Part shown: positions 1 to 7,629 of the stretch, piece by piece
How the letters are laid out: each line of letters opens with the position of its first letter
How positions within the stretch are numbered: the stretch's first letter is position 1
NCBI RefSeq assembly: GCF_000407565.1
Contig: NZ_ASWI01000004.1
Coordinates: 452,001-516,000 of the forward strand
Length of the DNA: 64,000 bases
DNA from: Enterococcus cecorum DSM 20682 = ATCC 43198
Lineage (GTDB): Bacteria; Bacillota; Bacilli; Lactobacillales; Enterococcaceae
Reading direction: 5' to 3'
The notes under the pieces: model-generated
What the model was told of the DNA's origin: nothing
Seen by the model: only the letters and a program-made list of their open reading frames with translations
Databases searched by the model: none
Position numbers and translations under genes: made by a program

Positions 1-126
1 AAGTAAGGCATCTCGCTTTCTGCCCCAATTACCCACCATCAAATATATATCATGATTTTTTTCATCTTTGACAATGGTTCTTGTTCGTTTTGAAAGTTGA
101 TGCTGTTGAATGTAGAATTCAGGCAT
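1..126 (-). CDS. LURP-one-related/tubby-like family protein, N-terminal part
   Basis: Only the first 42 codons are present; the gene runs off the left edge. The peptide starts MPEFYIQQHQLSKRTRTIVK and continues with a segment reading IYLMVGNWGRKRDALL. A short basic start followed by a 'what it is, then V-G-x-W-G' strand pattern resembles the LURP-one/YxjI family of small soluble proteins, but this is pattern recognition on a fragment. A good ribosome-binding site (GAAGGG) sits 6 bases ahead of the ATG and overlaps the stop region of the HAD gene upstream, so the two are probably cotranscribed. No function can be given. Confidence 0.5.
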   Translation of the reverse strand, partial: MPEFYIQQHQLSKRTRTIVKDEKNHDIYLMVGNWGRKRDALL

Positions 127-138
127 TGCAATCCCTTC

Positions 139-1011
139 TTATGATAAGTTTTCATCAATGGCTCGACGAATCGCTTTTCCCACACCACTATTAATATTGG
201 TATCGGCTATATATTTGGCAGCCTGTTTTAATTCATCCACAGCATTTTCCATGGCAAAACTTACGCCAGCTTCTTGAATCATACTCAAGTCATTAAAGTT
301 ATCACCAATGGTCATGGCTTGTGATAATGGAATATTTAACATCTCGGCAATTTTTTTCACAGCAATTCCCTTTTGCGCATCGATGTGGTTGATTTCAATA
401 TTATTTGTCCCAGAAGAGGTAACATTTAGCGTAGGTTTATCGATTAATTCCGCAGAAACCTTCTCTAAAATATCGGGATCTGTATTATTAAATCCAATAA
501 TTTTTAATACTTTAATATCGTCTCTTAAAATATATTCTTTCATATTGTCCACAATTCTAATTGGCAATGATTCAAAGCGAGCTGAAGTCATTGCAATGGC
601 CATTTGGTAAGTCAAGTGTGGCAATTTTTGAGAAAGAAAAGCGGCAAATGTTTCAATTCTGCGTGCTAAATTCTCTGAAAAAGTTCCTTGATTGGTCGAT
701 ACTTCATAGTAAACATTGTGTTTTTCAAGTATCTGCATGACTTCAAGGGCATTTTCTTTGGCAATTTCAATTGTGAATAAGACGTGATGATCTTTATCAA
801 ACGCTTGGGCCCCATTTAAAGTGATCATTGGACATTTAATATCAGCATCATTTAAGGCAGGGAGCGCTTCAGTAATATTGCGTCCAGTACATACCATAAA
901 ATGAATGCCTTTTTCTTGGGCATAACGAATGGCGGCAATATTTTCTTCACTAATATGCATGTGTTCGTCTAAAAGTGTGCCATCCATATCAGAGGCAATT
1001 AATTGAATCAT
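139..1011 (-). CDS. Cof-type HAD-superfamily phosphatase
   Basis: Soluble hydrolase of the haloacid dehalogenase superfamily, Cof/YidA branch, which dephosphorylates sugar phosphates or similar small metabolites; the substrate cannot be read from sequence. Motif I is DMDGTLL near residue 8 (nucleophile and acid/base aspartates), motif II is the TGR near residue 42, and motif IV is GDNFNDLSM near residue 235. A C2-type cap lies between. About 290 residues is normal for the family. The longer frame begins at 1020, but that ATG abuts the AAAGG ribosome-binding site; the ATG at 1011 has about 9 bases of spacing and begins directly at the family N-terminus (MIQLIASDMDG). It precedes the partial gene at 126 on the same strand. 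Confidence 0.88.
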   Translation of the reverse strand: MIQLIASDMDGTLLDEHMHISEENIAAIRYAQEKGIHFMVCTGRNITEALPALNDADIKCPMITLNGAQAFDKDHHVLFTIEIAKENALEVMQILEKHNVYYEVSTNQGTFSENLARRIETFAAFLSQKLPHLTYQMAIAMTSARFESLPIRIVDNMKEYILRDDIKVLKIIGFNNTDPDILEKVSAELIDKPTLNVTSSGTNNIEINHIDAQKGIAVKKIAEMLNIPLSQAMTIGDNFNDLSMIQEAGVSFAMENAVDELKQAAKYIADTNINSGVGKAIRRAIDENLS

Positions 1012-1164
1012 AATCTTCATCCTTTACTACTTCAATCTTTATCTCTAGTTTAACACAAAAAGAGGGCTTACAAAACGAAAAATATCTGGAATGATAACAA
1101 AAACTCTTTTATCTTTATAAATTTTAGTTACAATAAGAGTAAATAGAAAGATAGGTGAGAAGTG

Positions 1165-1860
1165 TTGAAGATAATTATCAAAAATAGTTGGCAAGATGTG
1201 TTGCAAGACGAATTTCAAAAAGATTATTATAAACATTTGCGGCAATATCTTAAAAATGAATATGCCACACAAACGATTTATCCCGATATGTATCACATTT
1301 TCGAGGCTTTACAATTAACCCCTTTTGAGGAAGTGAAAGTGGTCATTTTAGGTCAAGACCCTTATCATGGCCTTAATCAAGCACATGGGCTTTCTTTTTC
1401 TGTGCAACCAGGTGTCAGAATTCCACCTTCATTACGTAATATCTATCAAGAATTGCAAAATGATTTAGGGATTCAGCCGGCTAACCATGGATGCTTAACT
1501 TCGTGGGCTAAACAGGGAGTACTATTGTTAAATACAGTTCTGACTGTGCGAGCAGGTCAAGCCAATTCACATGCTTCACAAGGTTGGGAAATCTTAACTG
1601 ATGAAATCATAAAGAAATTAAATGACAGACCAGAGCCGATGGTATTTATTCTCTGGGGAAGACATGCACAAAAGAAAATCGAATTTATTGATACTTTGCG
1701 TCATGTGGTCATCCAATCTCCCCATCCTAGTCCATTTTCAGCTAATCGAGGTTTCTTTGGGTCAAGGCCATTTTCAAGATGTAATCAAGCGTTAGTCAAA
1801 ATGGGTTATCAACCAATCAACTGGCAACTCCCACCAGTAGAACAGTTGGAAAAATTTTAA
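1165..1860 (+). CDS. ung: Uracil-DNA glycosylase (family 1)
   Basis: Removes uracil from DNA to start base-excision repair. The catalytic water-activating loop GQDPYHG is present near residue 65 and the minor-groove/leucine-loop motif [11 protein letters not shown] near residue 190, both diagnostic of family-1 UDG. About 231 residues matches the family (215-235). A GTG at 1162 is also in frame, but AGGTGAG at 1153-1159 lies only 2 bases from it; the TTG at 1165 has better spacing, so I chose it. The gene precedes pta, a neighbour pairing common in enterococci and streptococci. Confident in function; the exact start is less certain. Confidence 0.95.
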   Translation: MKIIIKNSWQDVLQDEFQKDYYKHLRQYLKNEYATQTIYPDMYHIFEALQLTPFEEVKVVILGQDPYHGLNQAHGLSFSVQPGVRIPPSLRNIYQELQNDLGIQPANHGCLTSWAKQGVLLLNTVLTVRAGQANSHASQGWEILTDEIIKKLNDRPEPMVFILWGRHAQKKIEFIDTLRHVVIQSPHPSPFSANRGFFGSRPFSRCNQALVKMGYQPINWQLPPVEQLEKF

Positions 1861-1943
1861 AAGACTGTATTAATGCATTTATTTTGAAAATGTTAACAAT
1901 ATTATTTTCATGCGTATTTTCAAAGTTAGACAGGAAAAAGAAC

Positions 1944-1972
1944 TGTTCATTTTTAATGATTTAGTGTACAAT
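1944..1972 (+). promoter_or_regulatory. Candidate sigma-A promoter for pta
   Basis: TGTTCA (1944-1949) and TACAAT (1967-1972) are separated by 17 bp, 34 bp ahead of the pta start. The -35 is weak. No terminator was seen between ung and this site, so read-through from ung is also possible. Confidence 0.4.
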
Positions 1973-2006
1973 GTAAGGGTATTAAAAAACTGGAGGTTGT
2001 TTATCA

Positions 2007-2987
2007 ATGGAACTATTTGATAGTTTAAAATTCAAAATTGTAAGAAAACATATTAAAATCGCTTTTCCGGAAGCAACAGACCCACGTATTTTAGGTGCGG
2101 CTGCTCGTCTAAAATCAGAAGAGTTAGTGGAACCTGTCTTAATTGGTCATACAGAAGAAGTGAAAAAAGCTGCCCAAAGTCGTGGGATTTCTTTAGAAGG
2201 TTTTGAAATTTTAGACCCAGATACTTATCCTGCTTGGGATGAAATGGTCGCTGCTTTTGTTGAACGTCGTAAAGGCAAAGCAACTAAAGAACAAGCAGAA
2301 CAAATCTTAAAAGATGTCAACTACTTTGGTACAATGTTAACTTACATGGGTGTCACGCAAGGGATGGTATCAGGGGCTGTTCACTCTACAGGAGATACGG
2401 TTCGTCCAGCCTTGCAAATCATTAAGACAAAACCAGGAGTTAGCCGTACAAGTGGTGCTTTCTTAATGGTTCGTGGTCGCGACCAAGAAAAATATCTATT
2501 TAGCGATTGTGCAATTAATGTGAATCCAAATGCTCAAGAATTAGCTGAAATTGCTGTTGCTTCTGCGAAAACAGCTGAATTATTTGATATTGATCCTAAA
2601 GTGGCTATGCTAAGCTTCTCAACCAAAGGATCTGCTAAAGCTGAAATGGTCGATAAAGTCGTTGAAGCTACTAAAATTGCCCAAGAATTAGCACCAGATT
2701 ACACGATTGATGGGGAATTACAATTTGACGCTGCTTATGTCCCAAGTGTAGCTGCTCAAAAAGCGCCAAACTCTGAGGTTGCTGGTGAGGCTACTGTTTT
2801 TGTATTCCCAGATTTACAAGCCGGAAATATTGGCTATAAGATTGCCCAACGTTTTGGTGGATTTGAAGCCATTGGACCTATCTTACAAGGATTAAACCAA
2901 CCAGTTTCTGACCTTTCTCGTGGATGTAACGAAGAAGATGTTTATAAATTATCAATTATCACTGCTGTTCAAACTTTATTGGACTAA
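2007..2987 (+). CDS. pta: Phosphate acetyltransferase
   Basis: Interconverts acetyl-CoA plus phosphate and acetyl phosphate plus CoA in the acetate overflow pathway; with acetate kinase it yields ATP. At 326 residues it is the short, single-domain form (sometimes named EutD) rather than the long Pta with an N-terminal DRTGG region. Recognisable family segments include FPEATDPRILGAAARL near the N-terminus, GAVHSTGDTVRP near residue 123, and PDLQAGNIGYKIAQRFGG near residue 268 in the substrate site. CTGGAGG lies about 12 bases ahead of the ATG. The EamA gene follows after only 7 bases, so the two probably share a transcript. Confidence 0.95.
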   Translation: MELFDSLKFKIVRKHIKIAFPEATDPRILGAAARLKSEELVEPVLIGHTEEVKKAAQSRGISLEGFEILDPDTYPAWDEMVAAFVERRKGKATKEQAEQILKDVNYFGTMLTYMGVTQGMVSGAVHSTGDTVRPALQIIKTKPGVSRTSGAFLMVRGRDQEKYLFSDCAINVNPNAQELAEIAVASAKTAELFDIDPKVAMLSFSTKGSAKAEMVDKVVEATKIAQELAPDYTIDGELQFDAAYVPSVAAQKAPNSEVAGEATVFVFPDLQAGNIGYKIAQRFGGFEAIGPILQGLNQPVSDLSRGCNEEDVYKLSIITAVQTLLD

Positions 2988-2994
2988 GGAATAA

Positions 2995-3858
2995 ATGAAG
3001 CAAAATCAAAAACAATTAGGGATTTTGATGATTATTCTTTCTGCTTTTTGTTTTGCAGGGATGAATGTCTTTGTAAAATTAGCTGGGGATTTACCAGTGA
3101 TGCAGAAGAGTTTTTTCAGAAATTTAGTCGCGCTATTCGTTGCTTTTTATGTACTTAAAAAGCAGCGGATAGCGTTTCATGTGCCAAAGGAATCACGGAC
3201 TTTACTCTTTTTTAGAGCTTTTTTTGGAACAGTGGGGCTCTTATGTAATTTTTATGCCGTTGATCATTTGGTACTCACTGATGCGTCAATGATTCAAAAA
3301 TTAACGCCTTTTTTCACCGTTTTATTATCATTGGTCATATTAAAAGAAAAACCTGCCCGCTTTCAATATATTGCCATGGGGATTGCGATGGTTGGGATGC
3401 TATTTATTGTCAAACCTAGCTTTGACAATCCACAATTGTTAGGTTATTCGATTGCTTTGCTTGGCTCTTTTTGTGCTTCTACAGCTTATACGTTGGTACG
3501 TAAATTATCATTCACACCAATAAAGGGGCCTGCAATTGTTTTTTATTTTTCATTGTTTTCTTGTTTGGCCATGATTCCATCGATGATTGTCGATTTTCAT
3601 CCAATGAGTATCCAGCAAATCATTTATTTGTTAATGGCTGGCGTGATGGCAAGTGGAGGACAATTCTCGGTAACTAGTGCTTATAGTTACGCACCAGCAA
3701 AAGAAATCTCGATTTTTGACTATTCACAAGTACTCTTTGTAGGATTCTTTGGATTTGTATTATACGGTGAAATTCCAGACACCTATTCCTTCATTGGTTA
3801 TCTTATTATTTTTGTTACCGCCTATATGATGTATGTGTACGGTAAAAGGAAAATATGA
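2995..3858 (+). CDS. EamA-family (DMT) transporter
   Basis: A 287-residue integral membrane protein with about ten hydrophobic segments arranged as two EamA repeats, the layout of drug/metabolite transporters. The first repeat has the usual acidic/basic edges (MQKSFFRNLVALFVAFY), and the end of each repeat carries a conserved Glu or Lys (ILKEKP near residue 118, YGEIPDTYSF near residue 261). Substrates in this family range from amino acids and nucleosides to riboflavin; none is implied here. It starts 7 bases after pta with a weak ribosome-binding site (GGA), suggesting translational coupling. A terminator at 3887-3930 ends the unit. Confidence 0.85.
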   Translation: MKQNQKQLGILMIILSAFCFAGMNVFVKLAGDLPVMQKSFFRNLVALFVAFYVLKKQRIAFHVPKESRTLLFFRAFFGTVGLLCNFYAVDHLVLTDASMIQKLTPFFTVLLSLVILKEKPARFQYIAMGIAMVGMLFIVKPSFDNPQLLGYSIALLGSFCASTAYTLVRKLSFTPIKGPAIVFYFSLFSCLAMIPSMIVDFHPMSIQQIIYLLMAGVMASGGQFSVTSAYSYAPAKEISIFDYSQVLFVGFFGFVLYGEIPDTYSFIGYLIIFVTAYMMYVYGKRKI

Positions 3859-3886
3859 GACTAGGGTGTTTGACATTCATAACCAA

Positions 3887-3930
3887 GGCTAGGGTGGTTC
3901 AGTAGCTTGCTGAATGTCCTAGCTTTTTTT
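3887..3930 (+). terminator. Rho-independent terminator after pta-EamA
   Basis: The outer stem GCTAGG/CCTAGC (3888-3893 with 3918-3923) has an inner TTCAG/CTGAA stem and is followed by seven T. An alternative stem is possible; see findings. Confidence 0.85.
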
Positions 3931-3953
3931 GTGTAGGATTCCATCAGGATAGC

Positions 3954-3983
3954 ATGACGGATGGATGAAATTTATGTTAATAT
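3954..3983 (+). promoter_or_regulatory. Candidate promoter for tsaE and the Bce regulator genes
   Basis: ATGACG (3954-3959), an 18-bp gap, then TAATAT (3978-3983). It lies between the terminator at 3930 and the tsaE ribosome-binding site at 4006, inside what would be an N-terminal extension of tsaE. This supports the TTG start at 4021. Confidence 0.45.
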
Positions 3984-4020
3984 AAGGTCAAATAGATTTT
4001 TTGAAAGTGAGGAAATCGTC

Positions 4021-4488
4021 TTGATTCAAATCAATGGACTGCAAGAGATGGAACAATTGGGCTTACTTCTTGGTCAAACTGCCCAAGGGGGGGATGTATT
4101 GATTCTATCTGGTGATTTAGGTGCAGGAAAAACAACACTCTCTAAAAGTATTGCTAAAGGTTTAGATATTCAACAAATGATAAAAAGTCCCACTTATACT
4201 TTGATTCGCGAATATGATGAAGGAAGATTACCTTTTTATCATATGGATGTTTACCGCATCGATGGTGATGTGGAAGGCATGGGCTTAGAAGAGTATTTTG
4301 AAGGGGATGGTTTATGTGTAGTTGAGTGGGGCGAATTACTCACAGAACTGCCAGAAGATTACCTTCATCTTACTATTCATAAAGTAGCAGATGAGGAAGA
4401 TAAGCGAGAAATGGCATTCAAGGCGCACGGCAAACTCGCAACAGATTGGTTAGCAAAAGTGAAAGCAATGGGGAAGTTTCATGAGTGA
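4021..4488 (+). CDS. tsaE: tRNA threonylcarbamoyladenosine biosynthesis ATPase TsaE
   Basis: ATPase partner of TsaB/TsaD in making t6A37 on ANN-decoding tRNAs. The P-loop is SGDLGAGKTTLSK near residue 35; the switch/Walker-B-like region contains the MDVYRI and VVEWGE segments typical of TsaE. At 155 residues it fits the family (about 150). A longer frame starts at 3961, but the AGTGAGG at 4006-4012 lies 8 bases ahead of the TTG at 4021 and a promoter-like sequence lies inside the extension, so TTG is preferred. The next gene overlaps it by 8 bases, indicating an operon. Confidence 0.93.
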   Translation: MIQINGLQEMEQLGLLLGQTAQGGDVLILSGDLGAGKTTLSKSIAKGLDIQQMIKSPTYTLIREYDEGRLPFYHMDVYRIDGDVEGMGLEEYFEGDGLCVVEWGELLTELPEDYLHLTIHKVADEEDKREMAFKAHGKLATDWLAKVKAMGKFHE

Positions 4489-5014
4489 AGAGATAAGGTT
4501 GGTGATTCGCCAAGCAAGCGGTGAAGATAGTGCCCAGTTATTAGCTTTAAGTCAACGAGTAGCAAAAGAAACAGATTATTTAATTATGGATGAATATGGC
4601 ATGGGCCTATGCGAAGAGTTGCTTGCTGAACAATTAGATTTGTTAGCTCAGGCAGATAATCAAGTATTGCTATTGGCTTTTGATGGGACGCAATGTATTG
4701 GTGCGGCTTCAATTAAAGGAAACGACGAATATCGAATTCATCATATTGGTGAAGTAGGGATTTTTATCTTAAAGGAGTACTGGTCTTTAGGGATTGGATC
4801 GCTATTGATGGAAGAATTAATCGAATATGTCAAACAAGTTCAAATTTTTAAACGTTTGGAGTTAACGGTGCAAACGCGTAATCAAAAAGCCATTGCCTTA
4901 TATCAGAAGTTTGGCTTTAGCAAAGAAGCGACCTTAAAATATGGGGCTTGCTTGGATAATGGCGAGTTTGTGGATGTTGATTTAATGGCAAGATATTTTG
5001 AAGTAGGTGAGTGA
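4481..5014 (+). CDS. GNAT-family N-acetyltransferase
   Basis: A 177-residue acetyltransferase with the GNAT fold: the acetyl-CoA loop is in VGIFILKEYWSLGIGSLLME near residues 90-110 (SLGIGS stands for the R/QxxGxG/A motif), followed by the β5/β7 segment NQKAIALYQKFGF near residue 133. The acceptor is unknown. It overlaps tsaE by 8 bases, and in related genomes a GNAT gene commonly follows tsaE, so its place is conserved even if its role is not. The ATG of the response regulator follows its stop codon with no gap, so transcription continues into the two-component genes. Confidence 0.85.
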   Translation: MSEEIRLVIRQASGEDSAQLLALSQRVAKETDYLIMDEYGMGLCEELLAEQLDLLAQADNQVLLLAFDGTQCIGAASIKGNDEYRIHHIGEVGIFILKEYWSLGIGSLLMEELIEYVKQVQIFKRLELTVQTRNQKAIALYQKFGFSKEATLKYGACLDNGEFVDVDLMARYFEVGE

Positions 5015-5683
5015 ATGCAAAAAATAATGATTATTGAAGATGAAGCAGCCTTGGCCCAAGAGTTAGCTTTTCTCTTAACACAGGCAGGCTATCAAGCTTA
5101 TATTGTCCAAGATTTTGCTCATCCTTTACTTGAAATCGAAAGTCAACTCCCAGATTTATTATTATTAGATATTCAACTTCCTGGTGTAAATGGTCATCAG
5201 TTATTGCAAGAAATCCGAAAAAAATATCAATTTCCGATTATTATGGTCACAAGTCGGGACAATGAGATGGATGAGGTATTGGCGATGAGTTATGGAGCGG
5301 ATAATTACATTACCAAGCCTTATAATCCAACGGCCTTGTTACTGCATATCGCCGCGATGTTTAAACGGATGCAACCCCAAAGTACTAGTTTGATTCAATA
5401 TCATGGGTTGCAGATAGACTTAAATAAATGGACGATTGCCAAAGAAGGCCAAACGACTCACTTAACAAAAAACGAACAGTTGATTTTTCAAATGTTATGG
5501 CAACATCGTGGAAAAATTGTCACCCGGGAGATGTTGATGACCGAGCTTTGGAATAATGACGAGTTTATTAATGACAATGCATTAAGTGTGAATATTAGTC
5601 GCTTGCGGCAAAAGTTTGCAGATTTAGATTTGGCTGATGTAATCGAAACAAAGAAAAAACAAGGATATTTATTAATGGAGTAA
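5015..5683 (+). CDS. BceR/GraR-type response regulator (OmpR family)
   Basis: DNA-binding response regulator of 222 residues. The receiver domain (1-115) has acidic residues E8/D9, phosphoacceptor D52 in LLLLDIQLPG, and the conserved lysine in NYITKPYNP near residue 100. The C-terminal winged helix (about 125-222) has the OmpR pattern, including TREMLMTELWNNDEFINDNA and the NISRLRQKF recognition helix. It sits directly before a Bce-type sensor kinase (3-base gap) and the ABC transporter, the standard layout of peptide-antibiotic resistance modules. Its likely target is the palindrome at 6764-6779. Confidence 0.9.
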   Translation: MQKIMIIEDEAALAQELAFLLTQAGYQAYIVQDFAHPLLEIESQLPDLLLLDIQLPGVNGHQLLQEIRKKYQFPIIMVTSRDNEMDEVLAMSYGADNYITKPYNPTALLLHIAAMFKRMQPQSTSLIQYHGLQIDLNKWTIAKEGQTTHLTKNEQLIFQMLWQHRGKIVTREMLMTELWNNDEFINDNALSVNISRLRQKFADLDLADVIETKKKQGYLLME

Positions 5684-5686
5684 CAA

Positions 5687-6724
5687 ATGAAGTTAAGTGA
5701 ATATATCAAAAGTCGCTTATGGCAATATCTACTTAAGTTTTCGGTCAGTTTATTGTGTTTAGCACTTTTATGGGTATTTAAAGTGCCATCAACGCTTTTA
5801 GTGATGATTGTCATGATGATGGGGACAACTTTTTTGGTCGTTGAACTGGTTGAATTTCATCAAAAGAAAAGTTATTATCAGGAATTATTTCAGCAACTCA
5901 ATCAATTAGAAGAGCAAGCTTTATTGGTTCATTCGATTCTGCCACAGCCTAAGTTTTATGAAGGACAACTGGTGGATGAAGAACTAAGATTGGTTTATCA
6001 AGGTTTTATGACCCAATTAAGAGCCAGTCAAAAACAAACAGAGGACTTTAAGGAATTTATTGAGCTGTGGATTCATGAAGCTAAAATCCCACTTGCGACC
6101 TTACAGTTAAGCTTGTATAACCAACATCATTTACCCGCAGAAATCAAACAAGCGTTGCAACAGTTAGAAGATTATCTCGAGCAAGTTTTATATTTTACTC
6201 GTGCTGAAAATGCGCAAAAAGATTATCTTATTCGCCAAGTGCCTTTACAGCAAATTATTCGCCAAGTAGCCATTCGAAATCAAGCACGTTTATTAAATGG
6301 GGATATTCAGTTTATTGCACCCAGTACCGATTTAATTGTGACGACAGATCAAAAATGGTTAGGTTATATTTTGAATCAAATTATGGATAACGCCATAAAA
6401 TATGTGCAAATGATTGAAAATGCGACTATTGAAATCGCGGTGGAAGAGCAAGAAAAGGAAATCTTATTGCATATTCGCGATAATGGTTGTGGGATTTCGG
6501 CCAGTGATTTGCCACGTGTTTTTGATAAATCTTTTACTGGAGAAAATGGTCGGCTTTATCCTAAGGCCACGGGGTTAGGTCTTTATCTAGTGAAACAACT
6601 GATTTCAAAACTAGGACACGGAATTACGATTACTTCAAATGTTCAAGTTGGCACCACAGTTACGCTAATTTTTGCCAAACCTAGCTTTTATGAAGTCGTT
6701 CAAACAAGTGATAACAAAGAATAG
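5687..6724 (+). CDS. BceS-type intramembrane-sensing histidine kinase
   Basis: A 345-residue membrane kinase with two closely spaced N-terminal transmembrane segments (about 14-32 and 35-54) and almost no extracellular loop, the hallmark of intramembrane-sensing kinases that rely on their ABC transporter to detect the antibiotic. Phosphoacceptor H130 lies in ELWIHEAKIP, the Bce-type H box. The ATPase domain shows the N box (QIMDNAIKY), G1 (DNGCGIS) and G2 (TGLGLYL). It follows the response regulator with a 3-base gap and ends in a terminator at 6728-6757, so regulator genes and transporter genes form separate transcripts. Confidence 0.9.
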   Translation: MKLSEYIKSRLWQYLLKFSVSLLCLALLWVFKVPSTLLVMIVMMMGTTFLVVELVEFHQKKSYYQELFQQLNQLEEQALLVHSILPQPKFYEGQLVDEELRLVYQGFMTQLRASQKQTEDFKEFIELWIHEAKIPLATLQLSLYNQHHLPAEIKQALQQLEDYLEQVLYFTRAENAQKDYLIRQVPLQQIIRQVAIRNQARLLNGDIQFIAPSTDLIVTTDQKWLGYILNQIMDNAIKYVQMIENATIEIAVEEQEKEILLHIRDNGCGISASDLPRVFDKSFTGENGRLYPKATGLGLYLVKQLISKLGHGITITSNVQVGTTVTLIFAKPSFYEVVQTSDNKE

Positions 6725-6727
6725 AAG

Positions 6728-6757
6728 GAGTTCTTTCAATAGAGAGGACTCTTTTTT
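6728..6757 (+). terminator. Terminator between kinase and Bce transporter genes
   Basis: GAGTTCTTTC pairs with GAGAGGACTC (two G-U pairs), followed by six T (6752-6757). Confidence 0.75.
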
Positions 6758-6763
6758 GCTAAT

Positions 6764-6779
6764 CTTACAAAATTGTAAG
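6764..6779 (+). promoter_or_regulatory. Palindromic operator, likely binding site of the Bce response regulator
   Basis: A perfect 7-2-7 palindrome, CTTACAA-AA-TTGTAAG. Its centre ACAAAATTGT differs by one base from the ACAAATTTGT box reported for staphylococcal GraR. It lies 20 bp upstream of the -35 of the transporter promoter, a normal activator position. Confidence 0.7.
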
Positions 6780-6798
6780 GTACGGTAAGATAAAACCA

Positions 6799-6827
6799 AC
6801 GACAAGTAAACAAGGCTATTTTATACT
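6799..6827 (+). promoter_or_regulatory. Promoter of the Bce transporter genes
   Basis: ACGACA (6799-6804), 17 bp, TATACT (6822-6827). The -35 is poor and the -10 good, as expected for an activator-dependent promoter. Confidence 0.6.
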
Positions 6828-6861
6828 TAAGATGTCAAATGAATTGAAGGAGGAAAAGAAA

Positions 6862-7629
6862 ATGAATCCAGTATTACAAGTAAAACAAGTTGAAAAATAT
6901 TTCGGACGTGCAAATAATTTAACACGTGCTTTAAATCAGATTAGTTTTGAAGTCCAACCAGGAGAATTTGTGGCTATTATGGGAGCATCTGGTAGTGGGA
7001 AAACGACTTTGCTAAATTGTATAGCGACGATTGACCAAGTTTCTAGCGGTCAAATCATTGTTGCAAATCAAGATATTACCAAATTAAAAGGCGGCAAATT
7101 GAATCAGTTTAGACAAAAGCAAATTGGTTTTGTCTTCCAGGATTTCAACCTACTAGATACTATGAATGCTTTTGAAAATATTGCACTTGCCTTAACGATT
7201 CGTAATGTACCTGCCAAACAAGTCGAAGAAAAGGTATTAAAAGTTGCGAGTTATTTGGGCATTACGGATATTTTGTATAAATTTCCATACGAGGTTTCCG
7301 GTGGACAAAAGCAGAGAATAGCTGCAGCACGAGCAATTGTTGCTGATCCGGCAATCGTATTAGCTGATGAACCGACTGGCGCTCTTGACTCAAAATCTGC
7401 CCGTCAAATGTTGGAGCAATTTGAATTATTAAATGAATGCTTGAATTCGACCATTTTGATGGTGACATACGATGCTTTCACGGCGAGTTATACGAATCGG
7501 GTATTGTTTGTGAAAGATGGCCAAATCTTTAATGAAATTTATCGTGGGGAATCTAGCCGTAAAGAATTCTTTGATCAAGTTATTGAAGTGGTAGCCTTAT
7601 TAGGTGGTGATGTCAATGATGTCCGTTAA
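6862..7629 (+). CDS. Bce-type ABC transporter ATPase
   Basis: ATP-binding subunit of an antimicrobial-peptide resistance transporter (bacitracin/lantibiotic type) that works with the permease encoded next to it and signals to the adjacent kinase. Walker A is GASGSGKTT near residue 41, the Q loop VFQDFNLLD, the signature VSGGQKQR near residue 142 and Walker [13 protein letters not shown]. Oddly, the switch (H-loop) position reads MVTYDAF (TAC at 7470) where the family has MVTHDAF; see findings. The frame could start at 6832, but AAGGAGG at 6847-6853 selects the ATG at 6862. 255 residues is normal. It overlaps the permease gene by 14 bases. Confidence 0.93.
   Translation: MNPVLQVKQVEKYFGRANNLTRALNQISFEVQPGEFVAIMGASGSGKTTLLNCIATIDQVSSGQIIVANQDITKLKGGKLNQFRQKQIGFVFQDFNLLDTMNAFENIALALTIRNVPAKQVEEKVLKVASYLGITDILYKFPYEVSGGQKQRIAAARAIVADPAIVLADEPTGALDSKSARQMLEQFELLNECLNSTILMVTYDAFTASYTNRVLFVKDGQIFNEIYRGESSRKEFFDQVIEVVALLGGDVNDVR

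Noticed and set aside
1045-1296. Minus-strand 83-codon frame before and across the start of ung
   Set aside because: It covers the ung 5' end and promoter region; it has no ribosome-binding site and no recognisable domain, so I treat it as a shadow frame.
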